A DNA stretch of 64,000 bases from Roseovarius sp. (GCA_027493545.1 JAOSKR010000003.1:1-64000); one strand, 5' to 3'. Shown: positions 38,218-48,018, counted from the first letter of the stretch. The notes: a model not told the origin generated them from the letters alone. Made by a program: numbers and translations.

Positions 38218-38795
38218 CGGGCCGCCAGTCTCAATGTTTCCCGGCTCAAGGCACCGGCCTGTGGAATTTCCCGCCCGTGTCGCGCGATGCAGTCCGGCAG
38301 CGCCTCGTCCCTGGCTTCATCAGGCCCCGGCGTCCGGTATTCACTGCGCGGCTTGCGCGCGCGTTCAGGCGCCCTCGCGGCGATCTCCATGCGTCCCTCT
38401 GCCTGCCATTCCTCGATCGAATCGTTGTCGAAAGCGGCCGGTACACAATACGCCGGCAGGACACTCTCCAACCCATGCGGATGATCGGAATGGCCATCGC
38501 GCACCTGCCCCGGGAGGCGGATATTCCTGGCCGGATTTCGGGCGTGACAGGTGAAATCGGGCGGGATGGTCCTGATCATCCCGCGGTCCGGATGCACGCC
38601 CTCGCCCCGCACATCGGCACCGGTCTTGCGCCGATCTTCGAGCGCGACCGGATCCCGGAACACGACGCCGATATTCTCGAGAACCGACATCGAGGCGTTT
38701 TCAATGCGACCGACCTGATCGCCAGCCATGACCTCGCACAGCGGCAAGTTGCCGGTCAAACCCGGCAACATGGCGAAATCCGTCACTTCCCGCAT
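38214..38795 (-). pseudogene. MttB-family methyltransferase remnant with large internal deletion
   Basis: The N-terminal ~85 residues (SMSVLENIGVVFRDPVALED, GMIRTIPPDFTCHARNPARN) match the start of MttB-family proteins and the C-terminal ~80 (IEEWQAEGRMEIAARAPERA, YRTPGPDEARDEAL) match their end, but the ~340-residue TIM-barrel core in between is missing. The join lies near 38480-38500. The frame is open through the join, and the stop still overlaps the oxidoreductase start. Without the barrel the product cannot be a working methyltransferase. Confidence 0.75.
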
Positions 38796-39395
38796 TATCG
38801 GGCGAGAGCTGCGCCCGCCCGCACGTCCTGATCGTCTGTGCCCTGGCATTGATGATCCTCCACCGTCTCTCCCGCATACAATGGTGCGGGCCCTTCAGAC
38901 CCACATTCAGGCGACCTGAGCGTGTGGGAAAGCGACCTGGCTGATCGGAGATTGCCGGGTTTGCAATGGCGGACGGTCTTTCTGCGACACCCGCCGAGGT
39001 CATGTGCCGGTTCGTCAGACCGCGCTGGCAAGCGAGGGCTTTGACGTTGCCTGGTATCGGTTCGTCGGTTCCCGCTCTTCGATGCTCATGTCCAGACCGC
39101 CGCTCTCCGAAGGTGGTATGTTCGGCGCCGGAGGAGCGAAAACCCCTGGCCGCGAGAGGTCGAGCCGCGGGTGCGCGCCGGGGCTCGAGCGCCAGGGGCG
39201 CAGTGCGGGGGTCTGGAGGGGTTGAGTTATCAGCCGCTCATACATCCGATGAGCGTTGGCCGGGCCTTGCCCTGACCCTCGAAATCCGGGGCCTTTCGAT
39301 GCCATTTCAAGGGTTTGGGGCGGTGATTGCGGCTCTGCCAAAAAAGCGGAATTCCGCCTTGTAATTCCGTAGCTTGCGCGGCTATACCGGTCGGC
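38796..39395. other. intergenic region upstream of tRNA-Ser
   Basis: This ~600-bp stretch has no gene I can support. A GC-rich section around 39140-39220 contains several short self-complementary stretches but no recognisable RNA family; the conserved SRP RNA core was looked for and is absent. The last ~30 bp should include the tRNA promoter. Confidence 0.5.
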
Positions 39396-39485
39396 GGAGA
39401 CGTGGCCGAGTGGTCGAAGGCGCTCCCCTGCTAAGGGAGTAGACGGGGAACCGTCTCGAGGGTTCGAATCCCTTCGTCTCCGCCA
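39396..39485 (+). tRNA. tRNA-Ser(GCT)
   Basis: A complete class II tRNA: acceptor stem GGAGACG pairs with CGTCTCC, discriminator G and an encoded CCA follow. The anticodon loop CTGCTAA gives anticodon GCT (39430-39432), reading AGC/AGU serine codons. The long variable arm (TAGACGGGGAACCGTCTC region) and the T-loop GGTTCGAATCC are typical. An intrinsic terminator follows, and a mobile-element-rich block starts a few hundred bases downstream. Confidence 0.95.
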
Positions 39486-39511
39486 CTTGCCCCCGCGAAA
39501 GCGTTCTCCCG

Positions 39512-39535
39512 ATCCGGCTGCAACCGGATTTTTTT
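39512..39535 (+). terminator. rho-independent terminator after tRNA-Ser
   Basis: ATCCGG-CTGCAA-CCGGAT forms a 6-bp stem with a 6-base loop and is followed directly by a run of six T. It lies 26 bp after the tRNA CCA end. Confidence 0.8.
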
Positions 39536-39970
39536 CGTTGTTTTCGAGGGTTGCGCGGGTGGGGCTGAGCACTGGCCGCCGCGCCAGGTGGCCCGCAAGC
39601 GGTCTCTCAGGGCCGGTATTCTCTGGACCTGATGACTGCGTCGGTTTGGTGAATTTCTTATAAGCCATTGTAAGAGAGTAAGAAAATCTAGTGTTCGAAA
39701 TTGCTTCGATTGGAGTCGCGTTTGCGACTGCTGCGACCGGGATCGAAAGCAGTGGTGTGTGAGAAGTTGGCATATGGTGCGCTCGGGGCGAGGTAGCGCG
39801 CAGCGGCCGGTCTCACGCATTCGAGAGACGCGCCTGCAGCATCACTGCGTAGCTGTCGATCGGGTGAGCAGGAACCGTCGCAACAGGCTCATCTGACCAG
39901 ATTTCGGAGTTTACGGCAGCTGGCACCGTATATATTGTGGGCCGGAAGCATAGGGGAACAGAGTCACGAC
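39536..39970. other. intergenic region between tRNA-Ser and the methylase remnant
   Basis: 435 bp with lower GC in part (39640-39740, e.g. TTTCTTATAAGCCATTGTAAG) than the surroundings, consistent with acquired DNA. No gene or integrase is seen, and no repeat of the tRNA 3' end was found. Confidence 0.5.
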
Positions 39971-40727
39971 ATGGCGCAATGGGGGAAGACACACGATGTA
40001 GCGATCGCTGCGGCACTCAGGAAAGGGCGCCGCGCTTTGACGCCGATCTACGAGACGGACCTTGGGGCAGCCTACTGTGGTGACTCCCTTAAGGTGCTCA
40101 AGAGCCGGCCTCTTCAGGAGCACTCGGGCAAGATACAGCTCGCCTTCACGTCGCCGCCATTCCCCCTGAACACCAAGAAGAGCTACGGCAACCTGCAGGG
40201 GAGGAATACATCCGTTGGTTCGCCAAGTTCGCTCCCCCTGCTGCGGGACATGGTGACCGAGGACGGTTCAATCGTAATCGAGATCGGCAACGCCCGGATG
40301 CCTCGCCAGCCGACGATGTCCACGCACGTCCTGGAGGCGTTCCTGCGCTTCCTCAAGAAGGGTGACCTGCACCTCTGCCAAGAGTTCATCTGGTATAACC
40401 CGGCCCGGCTGCCATCTCCTATCGAGTGGGTGAACAAGGAGCGGTCGCGGGTCAAGGACGCCTTCACCCGCATCTGGTGGATGTCGCCGAACCCGCGCCC
40501 GAAGGCCGACAACCGGAAGGTGCTGCGGGAGTACAGTCCCAGCATGAAGCGCCTCATCAAGACCGGCAAGTACAACGCCGGGGCTCGCCCGTCTGAGCAC
40601 CACATCGGCGCAGAGAGCTTCAAGGCAGACAATAACGGGGCAATCCCGCCCAACGTCGGTGGCGTAGACGCGCTCCCCTCCATGGATGGCGTCATTACCC
40701 CCAAGGGGTTCGCGGAGTACCTCGAGG
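39971..40727 (+). pseudogene. cytosine-N4 DNA methyltransferase truncated by IS21
   Basis: The catalytic motif IV TSPPFPLNTKKSYGN and the downstream FIWYNPARLPSPIEWVNKER, RVKDAFTRIWWMSPNPRPKA and NNGAIPPNVGG are those of class-beta N4-cytosine methyltransferases. The gene is cut at 40728 by the end of an IS21 element, losing the C-terminal S-adenosylmethionine-binding part (FxGxG), so the enzyme should be inactive. Residues between GNLQG and LLRDM are out of frame owing to two compensating single-base errors (near 40200 and 40234); the expected reading is EEYIRWFAKFAP. No cognate endonuclease is seen. Confidence 0.75.
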
Positions 40728-40873
40728 TGTCAACGGCGGAGACAAATCCGGCCACGCGGCGGCGCAAAACCGGGCCAGTGGCGGGGTGGCAAGCGCCATG
40801 GCGCGCGCGCTCTCCAGATAGCTGGCGCGTGCCATGGCGCATTGGCCCACAGGGCCAATCCTGTGACGGATGA

Positions 40874-41638
40874 TTAGGTTGAGGCTTCGGCTTTTCGGGC
40901 GCGGCTTTGGCCGAGCCGATAGCTGTCTCCGTTCATCTCGAGGATGTTGACGTGGTGTGTCAGCCTGTCGAGCAGCGCGCCAGTCAGGCGTTCAGTGCCG
41001 AAGGTTTCGGTCCATTCGTCGAATGGCAGGTTGCTCGTGATCATCGTGGAGCCACGCTCATGGCGCTGCGAGATCAGTTCGAACAAGAGCTCGGCGCCGG
41101 TCTTGGATAGCGGCACGAAGCCCAGTTCGTCGATGATCAGCAATTTGACGCTGGCCAGCTGCTTTTGCAGGCGGAGCAGGCGGCGTTCATCGCGGGCCTC
41201 CATCATCTCGTTGACCAGCGTCGCAGCGGTGGTGAAGCTGACCGCCATGCCCTTCTGGCATGCGGCCAGCCCGAGACCCAGGGCAACATGGGTCTTGCCG
41301 GTTCCACTGGGCCCCAAGGCGATGACGTTCTCGCGCCGGTCGATCCATTCGCAGCGGGCCAGTTCCAGCACCTGCATCTTGTTCAGCTTTGGAATCGCCT
41401 TGAAGTCGAAGCTGTCCGGCTCTTGGCGGCCGGGAACTTCGCGGCCTTTATACGCCGCTCAATCATCCTGCGCTCTCGGTCGATCAGTTCCAGTTCGACG
41501 AGGCGCGCCGAAGAACTGGACGTGATCCCGACCCTCGGTGGCGCATTGGCGGGCAAGCTTGTCGTATTCCCGCAGGAAGGTGGGTAACTTCAGCGTCTTG
41601 AGATGATCCGCGAGCAGGATCTTCGGGGCGACGGTCAT
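40874..41638 (-). CDS. istB: IS21 helper ATPase IstB, copy A (frameshifted)
   Basis: The AAA+ helper of IS21 transposition: Walker A GPSGTGKTHVALGLG and Walker B LLIIDELGFVPL are intact in the C-terminal two thirds (open to the stop at 40874). The N-terminal part (VAPKILLADHLKTLKLPTFL) is out of frame with the rest, due to altered CCTGG sites near 41512 and 41417. The start overlaps the istA stop (ATGA). Expected restored length ~254 residues. Confidence 0.85.
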
Positions 41639-43118
41639 GCTGCATCCTCCGACATCAGGGCCATATAGCTGGCCGCGGATGTGGTCTCGACGTTCGCCCG
41701 TGGCAGGTATGGGTAGACATCGAGATCAATTTCGGCGGCCGTTTCTCGACGTGACAGAGGACGAGGTGCTTGACGGCATCGAAGCCGACCGCGCCCAGCT
41801 GCAGGGCCTTCTTCACCGCCGCGTGCAGGTCGTCGATGTCGAAGGTCTCCAGCAGGCGCAGAACTGGACATACTCGCGGCGTCCGGCCTTGATCATCCGC
41901 GCCTCCATCAGGCGGCGCAGGGTCGCGAACTCCGGCGGCAGGTCCCATTCAGCCGGGGGCGCCGCCTGATCGGGGCATTGATCTTGCGCTCGATCAGCGG
42001 AAGGTAATGCACCGGATCGAAGACCATGTCCTCACGGTCGTAGCAGCGGGGATGGCGTGCGATCACCTCGCCGCCGCAGCCGATCACGACCACGTCGACA
42101 TAGCCCCTGATCCAGACGTCACGGTGGCCGTAGGAGACCGGCACCGAGTAATCATTGGTCTCGTAGCGCACCAGCGCCCGGGAACTGACCCGTCCGGTGG
42201 CCTGATCGCAGACATCGAACGGCGCGGCCGGCAGGTCGGTCATCGTGGCCAGATCCCGCGCGAGCCGGTCTCCGATGGTCTCGGACTGGCCCCGCAGGAT
42301 ATCCGCCACGGCGCTTGCGGCATTGATCCTCAAGTAGGCGTTGAACGCGTCCCGGGACGCAAACCGCGGGATCGGCACCATGAAGTTGCGGCGGGAATAG
42401 CCGACCAGGCCTTCCACGTTGCCCTTGTCGTTGCCCTTGCCCGGCCGTCCGTAACGATCGCGGAACAGGTAATGCGACAGGAACCCGCTGAAGAGCGTCG
42501 CCCGCTTGCGCGTTCCATCCGGCAGGATCTTCGCAACCAGACAGCGGTCGTTGTCGTATAGGACCGACGTAGGCACCTTGCCGAAAAACGTGAAGGCGTG
42601 GACGTGACCGTCGACCGGGCCTCCGCTGTCGCTGCGGGATAGGCCCGCACAAAGCAGGCATCACTGTGCGGCAGATCCATGACGAAGAAGTGCGCCTTCT
42701 GCTCGACACCGCCGATGACAACCACCGCCTCACCGAAATCGGCCTGAGCGTGTCCGGGCGCATGCGCCAGCGGCACGAACATCTCGCGACCGCGCCGTTC
42801 ACGCTGCCGCATGTAATCCTTCACAATCGTGTAGCCGCCGGTGAACCCATGTTCGTCACGAAGCCGCTCGAACACCCGCTTCGCCGTATGGCGCTGCTTG
42901 CGATGGACCTCCCGATCGCCGTCCAGCCAGCTGTCGATAATGCCAGTAAAGGCATCCAGCTTCGGCCGCTTCACCGGCGCCGTCCGCCGATACCCGGGCG
43001 GTACCGAGAACGCCATCATCTTGCGGACGCTGTCACGCGAGATGTTGAAATGCCGCGCCGCTTCTCGCTGGCTCATACCTTCCGCACAAGCCAGACGAAC
43101 CTTGCGATACAAGTCCAC
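41635..43118 (-). CDS. istA: IS21 transposase IstA, copy A (frameshifted)
   Basis: The N-terminal HTH (SQREAARHFNISRDSVRKMM) and start of the DDE domain (HAQADFGEAVVVIGG) are intact, then the frame is lost near 42617 and at several later places where copy B reads through. Each break coincides with a CCTGG or CCAGG altered in one copy, so they may be sequencing errors rather than true inactivation. Copy B encodes the same protein as 495 continuous residues. Confidence 0.85.
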
Positions 43119-43236
43119 AGTAAAAATCCTCCTGCCCTCCCTGTCGCCAGAAAGGGTAAAGGTGGACGACTATTCCGCCGCCCGCAGCAGGATCATCCCG
43201 CCGCTACCGTGGCCGACTTTTGCACCGCCGTTCTCA

Positions 43237-43467
43237 ATGCGAGTGCCGGAAAGTCGTTTCCGGAAAAGGGCAATTCCTTTCCGGGCCCGGCGCATTGGCG
43301 GACCGCCTGCGGCGCGCGCCCGTCCACGCGCTTGATAATCTGCGGTCCCGTTTCGCAGTTCATATCGGCCACCTTCAAGTGAGTGGTCCGTTCCAACGGG
43401 CGGCCGAACGGGTTCGTCGCGGGAACAGATGGATTCTGCCGTTTTCATGGCTCTCCAAAGATTTCGC
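43237..43467. other. short segment between IS21 copy A and the IS256 element
   Basis: About 230 bp of original DNA caught between two insertion sequences. On the minus strand a possible gene start (MERTTHLKVADMNCETGP...) runs ~50 codons into the IS21 end, which would make it an interrupted gene; I cannot assign it. The last nine bases, AGATTTCGC, pair with AGATTTAGC after 46299 as an imperfect target duplication of the IS256 element. Confidence 0.5.
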
Positions 43468-44005
43468 GAGAAACGCGCGAAAGTTGGTGATGCCCTGAGG
43501 GGGCGGCATATCATGGCGGTGTTCAGACGCCGTCAATTCTCAGCCGAGAAAGGGATATGCCACATGCCAAAGAATACCATCACTGAACTGCCCGATCCAT
43601 CAGGATTTGGCTCCGACCCATTCACTGACGTCCTGCGCGATGGAGCGCGCAAGCTGATCGAACAGGCGATCCACGCGGAGCTGGCCGCGCTCATGAACGC
43701 CTTTTCCGGGGACAAGCTCGAGGACGGTCGGGCACGCCTGGTGCGCCATGGGCACCTACCCGAACGCGAGGTGATGACCGGCATTGGTCCGGTGCCCGTG
43801 AAGGTGCCGCGCGTGCGGGATCGGGGTGCTGGCGAAGACAAGGTCACGTTCACGCCCAGCATCCTGCCGCGGTATCTGCGCAAGGCGAAATCGGTCGAAG
43901 AGCTGCTGCCGTGGCTTTACCTCAAGGGCGTGTCTACGGGCGATTTCACCGAGGCCCTGGCGGCGCTGCTGGGTCCGGAACGCAAAGGGCCTGTCCGCCA
44001 AGACC

Positions 44006-45451
44006 GGGAATGTCCCGGTGAATGTTGAAATTGGGCTGAGGGGTGGCGTTGCTTCCCTCGAGCCGTAGGCTCGGGGTGTTCAAACCGAGAGGGAAGCAAC
44101 ACCATGAAGAAGACTACGACATCTGACCGGGCGCTGACCAGCCAAACGGACTTGGCGTTGGCCGTCGATGCGGCTCGGGACGGGGTTGGACAGAGCTTCG
44201 ACCAGTTCTGCCTGATTGCGGGCGTCGCGGCGTTGAGCGAGATGCTGGAAGACGACGTGAAGACCCCGGCGGGGGCCGCACATGCCCGCAGCACCGACAA
44301 GCCCGGATATCGCTGGGGCCGCACGAAGGGCCGTGTCGGCTTTCATGGCGGCAAGGTCGCGCTCGATCGCCCCAGGGTCCGCTCGAAAAGCACGGGAAAG
44401 GAACTGCCGCTGCCCAGCTGGAAGGAAGCGGCCGAGGGCGGCTGGCTGGAGGAATGGGCGATGAGCCTGATGCTGATGAACGTCGCCACGCGCAAGTTCG
44501 GGCGCGCGGTGCGCCTGCCCGAGGCCGGGATCGTGGCGGAGGCGGGATCGGGGCTGTCGAAATCCGCGGTCTCCCCGGCGGTTCAAGGCGTTGACCGAGG
44601 CGCGGCTGGCGGAATGGATGGCCTCGGATCTGTCGCAGCTCGACCTGCTGGTGATCCAGATCGATGGTCTGCACCGGATGACAACCTGCTGATGATCGGC
44701 GCCGTCGGGGTCGATGCGGAAGGTGGCAAGCACCCTCTCGGCGTGGTCGAGGGGGCCACCGAGAACACCGCGACCGTTCAGGCCCTGCTGGACAACCTGA
44801 TCGAGCGCGGGCTCGACGCGCAGGTCTGTCGGCTGTTCATCGTCGATGGCGCAAAGGCCCTGACCAAGGCGATCCGCCGGACCTTCGGGAAGGATATTCC
44901 GATCCAGCGCTGCCAGATCCACAAGGCCCGCAACATCACCGACCGGATCGACCCCAAGCTCCACGGCGCTGTTCGCCGCACCCTGCGCCAAGGCCCGGGA
45001 GATCGACGATGCCGCCAAGGCCGAGCGACATCTCGCGCAATCTGGCGCGCCGCCTTGAACTCGAGGCGCCGGGCGTTTCAAAGAGCATCCTCGAAGGCCT
45101 TGACGAGATCCTGACCGTTACCCGCCTTGGCCTGCCGCCCGAACTTCGCCGGTCGTTGGCCTCGACGAACATCATCGAGTCGATGAACGCCGTGATCCGG
45201 CAGGTCTGTCGCAACGTGAAGCGCTGGCGCGACGCACAGATGGCGCTGCGCTGGACCGCCGCCGGCATGATCGAGGCCGCCAAGGGCTTTCGCCGCCTCA
45301 AGGCCTACAGACAGCTGCCCATCCTGAAGGCCGCGCTGGAGAAGCATCGGTCAGCATCCGAAGCCACAGTTGACCACGCGGCAGAGGCCGCCTAACCATG
45401 AAGCCAGCAACGCCGCCCGTCGCGTGTTTCAACATCGAACGGGACATTCCC
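44006..45451 (+). mobile_element. inner IS256-family element
   Basis: Ends GGGAATGTCCCG...ATGTTGAAA at 44006 and their complement at 45451 are inverted repeats (about 20 of the first 25 bases agree). The 8-bp target duplication CCAAGACC is perfect (43998-44005 and 45452-45459). Length is 1446 bp. It is inserted inside the transposase gene of another IS256-family element. Confidence 0.92.
44104..45395 (+). CDS. IS256-family transposase of the inner element (frameshifted)
   Basis: A Mutator-type transposase of ~430 residues: GRVGFHGGKVALDRPRVRSK at the N terminus, a DDE core with IDGLH(L)DDNLLMIGAVGVD, RLFIVDGAKALTKAIR and the C-terminal STNIIESMNAVIRQVCRNVK. The frame is lost at ~44575 (extra C in TCCCCGGCGG), ~44677 (CACCGGATG where CACCTGGATG is expected) and ~44990-45020 around GCCCGGGAG (probably GCCTGGGAG). 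These look like base-calling faults in a recently active element. Confidence 0.85.
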
Positions 45452-46318
45452 CCAAGACCGTCACCCGGCTGAAAGCCGAATGGTGGAAAGACTTTGAGGC
45501 TTGGCAGAAACGCGACCTCGGCTCACGCCGCTTTCTCTACATCTGGGCGGATGGCGTCTACTTCAAACCGCGCATGGCTGAGGAGAAACAGCGTGTTCTG
45601 GTGATCGTGGGTGCCGACGAATACGGCCGCAAGGAGCTTCTGGCCATGACCGATGGCTTCCGCGAAAGCACGCAAAGCTGGCGCGAGGTTCTGCTTGATC
45701 TCAAGCGGCGCGGCCTGAATGCGGATCCCAAGCTGGCCATCGGCGACGGCGCGCTCGGCTTCTGGACCGCGCTGCGCGAGGTGTTCGCCACGACCAAGGA
45801 GCAAAGGTGCTGGGTCCACAAGACCATGAACGTGCTCAATGCGCTGCCCAAATCTATCCAGGCCAAGGCCAAGGGCCATCTGCATGACATCTGGCAAGCC
45901 GAAACCCGCGCCGAGGCAGAAACCGCCTTCGACTTCTTCGTCGAAACCTACGGTGTGAAATGGGACAAGGCGGTGGCCAAGCTGGTCAAGGATCGGGACG
46001 CGCTGCTGACCTTCTACGACTATCCGGCCGAACACTGGAAGCACATCCGCACGTCAAACCCGATTGAAAGCACCTTTGCCACCGTCCGGCATCGCACGAA
46101 ACGCACCAAGGGTTGCCTCAGCCGCAAGACCGGACTGGCCATGGCATTCAAGCTGATGATGTCAGCGCAGGGAAAATGGCGCAAACTCGACGGCCGGAAC
46201 CGCCTGCCCGAAATCATCGCAGGGGTTGAGTTCCGCGACGGTCTCCGCCACCTTCAAATCGCCGCCTGATCAAGCATCACCAACTTCTGCGCATATCTCA
46301 GATTTAGCAGAGAGAAAC

Positions 46319-46642
46319 ATGAAGATGCGCGTGAAGATGGGCACAGTTGTGCCGAAGATGGGCACAACTGTGTACCCCGAGGACGTTCCGGCTGACTATC
46401 GCGCCGCCATGGCCATGGCATTGCACGCGGAGATCGGATCGACCCACCGGGCGATCAAGTCCGCCATGCGGTGGACGGGCGCCAGCGAGCGGACCGTCAA
46501 ATACTGGATCGCAGGCGAGCGGGGACCGAGCCGCGAGCACCTCGTGTCGCTCGCGCGTCATTCGGATGCCGTGCTGATCGCGCTGCTCGCGCTGGCGGAT
46601 CGGCTGATCGTGGATGATGCCGAGGATCGGGAGCACCGATAG
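46319..46642 (+). CDS. small DNA-binding-like (HTH) protein
   Basis: About 107 residues; THRAIKSAMRWTGASERTVKYW followed by GERGPSREHLVSLARHSDAV (parts quoted) looks like a helix-turn-helix of the kind seen in small regulators of mobile DNA. The N terminus contains two 21-bp-spaced copies of GAAGATGGGCACA, so the true start could be later (MGTTVYPEDVP). It begins ten bases after the IS256 target duplication, so the insertion may have removed its promoter. Function unknown. Confidence 0.5.
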   Translation: MKMRVKMGTVVPKMGTTVYPEDVPADYRAAMAMALHAEIGSTHRAIKSAMRWTGASERTVKYWIAGERGPSREHLVSLARHSDAVLIALLALADRLIVDDAEDREHR

Positions 46643-46725
46643 CCGGAGGTGTCGGACGGCCTCACTACCCTTGTATCGTGTTCGATTTTGGTTATCTTGA
46701 ATACGCACTGAGAAGGGAGCGCGCC

Positions 46726-46980
46726 ATGCCTCGCACCACCACCATGACCGTCCGCGTTAGCGGCGCCCTCAGCGAGTTCATCGCCGCCAATGTCGGCGAG
46801 GACGGCGCCTACGAGAACGTCAGCGAATATATCCGCGACCTGATCCGTCGAGACAAGGAGCGCGCAGAGCGCGAGGCGTTCGATCGCCTGAAGGCCGAAC
46901 TAAACCGCGCCTTCGCTGCGCCCGAAGAGAGCTACAAGCCCCTGACCGCCGCCGATGTGATCGCTCGGAACCGGACCTGA
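46726..46980 (+). CDS. ParD/CopG-type antitoxin
   Basis: The 84-residue protein begins MTVRVSGALSEFIAANVGED, a ribbon-helix-helix DNA-binding fold, continues YENVSEYIRDLIRRDKERAE and ends in an acidic/Ala-rich tail that would wrap the toxin, as in ParD antitoxins. The start has GAAGGGAG upstream. It lies four bases before a ParE-type toxin gene and would bind and neutralise it and repress their shared promoter. Confidence 0.85.
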   Translation: MPRTTTMTVRVSGALSEFIAANVGEDGAYENVSEYIRDLIRRDKERAEREAFDRLKAELNRAFAAPEESYKPLTAADVIARNRT

Positions 46981-46984
46981 CCGC

Positions 46985-47293
46985 ATGGCAATCCGGATCC
47001 AGGAGGCGGCTTCGATCCGCCTCGACGAGATCTACCGATACACCCGCGACCGCTGGGGCGAGGCGCAGGCCGACATGTACATCACCGGTCTGTTCGCCGC
47101 CTTCGAGCAGATCGACACACGCGGTGTCATGTCGAGACCCGTACCGGCCGAGTTCGGGGTGGAGGGGTACTTCTTCCTCTACGAGCGGCATTTCGTGTAC
47201 TGGCGATGGCTGTCAAATGGCGACATCGGCATCGTCACCATCCTCCACGAGCGGATGCACCAGATCGACCGCTTCAAGGAGGACTTCGGTTAA
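46985..47293 (+). CDS. ParE/RelE-type toxin
   Basis: The 102-residue protein has the RelE/ParE fold pattern: AASIRLDEIYRYTRDRWGEA, then MSRPVPAEFGVEGYFFLYERHFVYW (in part) and the terminal IVTILHERMHQIDRF. ParE members poison DNA gyrase, RelE members cleave mRNA; the sequence is closer to ParE by its ParD-like partner. The gene is intact, so the pair may stabilise this accessory region. Confidence 0.85.
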   Translation: MAIRIQEAASIRLDEIYRYTRDRWGEAQADMYITGLFAAFEQIDTRGVMSRPVPAEFGVEGYFFLYERHFVYWRWLSNGDIGIVTILHERMHQIDRFKEDFG

Positions 47294-48018
47294 ACCATTG
47301 TAAAAAATGGAATTTCCGAATAACACCTGAACCGCAGGCGACTCGACAGACCTGGAGATGGGGTGGATGCCGCTTCTCCCCAGACGGCATCGCAATGTGC
47401 CAAGCTTGCGGTGTTGAAACACAAGCTGAAGGAGAGGGCATCCATGGGAGAAGTTACCATCATCGGCGTCGATCTGGCAAAGAACGTGTTCCAGGCACAT
47501 GGGGCGGCGGCGGACGGGTCCGTCGTGTTCCGCAAGAAGCTGTCACGGCTGCAATTCACCCGCTTCATGGCGGAGCAGCCACCATGCGTTGTGGCGATGG
47601 AAGCTTGCGCCAGCGCGCACCACTGGGCGCGGGAAATGGCGCGGCACGGTCATGAGGTCCGGCTGATTGCCCCGCACTACGTCAAGCCGTTCCTGAAACG
47701 GCAGAAGAATGATGCCGCCGATGCGGAAGCGATCGTCGAGGCGGCGCAGCGGCCCACCATGCGCTTCGTGGAGCCGAAATCGACAGAGCAGCAGGCCCGA
47801 GCGGTGGTGTTCCGGACGCGCGAGCAACTTGTCAAGCAGCGCACCGAAACCGTGAATGCGCTCCGGTCGCATCTCTACGAGTTCGGCCATGTCGCTCCCG
47901 TGAGAACGGCGGTGCAAAAGTCGGCCACGGTAGCGGCGGGATGATCCTGCTGCGGGCGGCGGAATAGTCGTCCACCTTTACCCTTTCTGGCGACAGGGAG
48001 GGCAGGAGGATTTTTACT

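Larger units (their letters stand above)
40728..43236 (-). mobile_element. IS21-family insertion sequence, copy A
   Basis: The element runs from TGTCAACGGCGGAGAC (40728) to the complement of TGAGAACGGCGGTGC (ending 43236); the two ends share TGnnAACGGCGG and a downstream CGGCCACG as inverted repeats. It is 2509 bp with istA then istB on the minus strand. It is nearly identical to copy B at 47901-50412 and inverted relative to it. No matching target duplication flanks this copy, suggesting that adjacent DNA was deleted. Confidence 0.92.
43564..46269 (+). pseudogene. IS256-family transposase split by an inner insertion
   Basis: The N-terminal part (43564-44005; GARKLIEQAIHAELAALMNA, RYLRKAKSVEELLPWLYLKG) and the C-terminal part (45460-46269; LYIWADGVYFKPRMAEEKQR with the first catalytic Asp, LAIGDGALGFWTALREVF, NPIESTFATVRHRTKRTKG with the Glu) belong to one Mutator-type DDE transposase. 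The 1446-bp inner element plus an 8-bp duplication separates them. One extra base near 43978 also shifts the first part. Confidence 0.88.
43468..46299 (+). mobile_element. IS256-family element interrupted by a second IS256-family element
   Basis: The ends GAGAAACGCGCGAAAGTTGG (43468 on) and the complement of 46299 backwards (GAGATATGCGCAGAAGTTGG) form ~25-bp inverted repeats. Flanking 9-bp sequences AGATTTCGC (43459-43467) and AGATTTAGC (46300-46308) look like a target duplication with one mismatch. Without the inner insertion and its duplication the element is ~1378 bp, normal for IS256. Confidence 0.85.

Noticed and set aside
39130..39230. GC-rich self-complementary stretch as an SRP RNA or other ncRNA near the tRNA
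   Set aside because: The conserved SRP core sequence is absent and no family-specific structure could be drawn.
43237..43467. Remaining C-terminal part of the truncated DNA methylase on the far side of IS21
   Set aside because: No FxGxG or related motif in any frame; flanks of copy A share no duplication, so the 3' part appears deleted.
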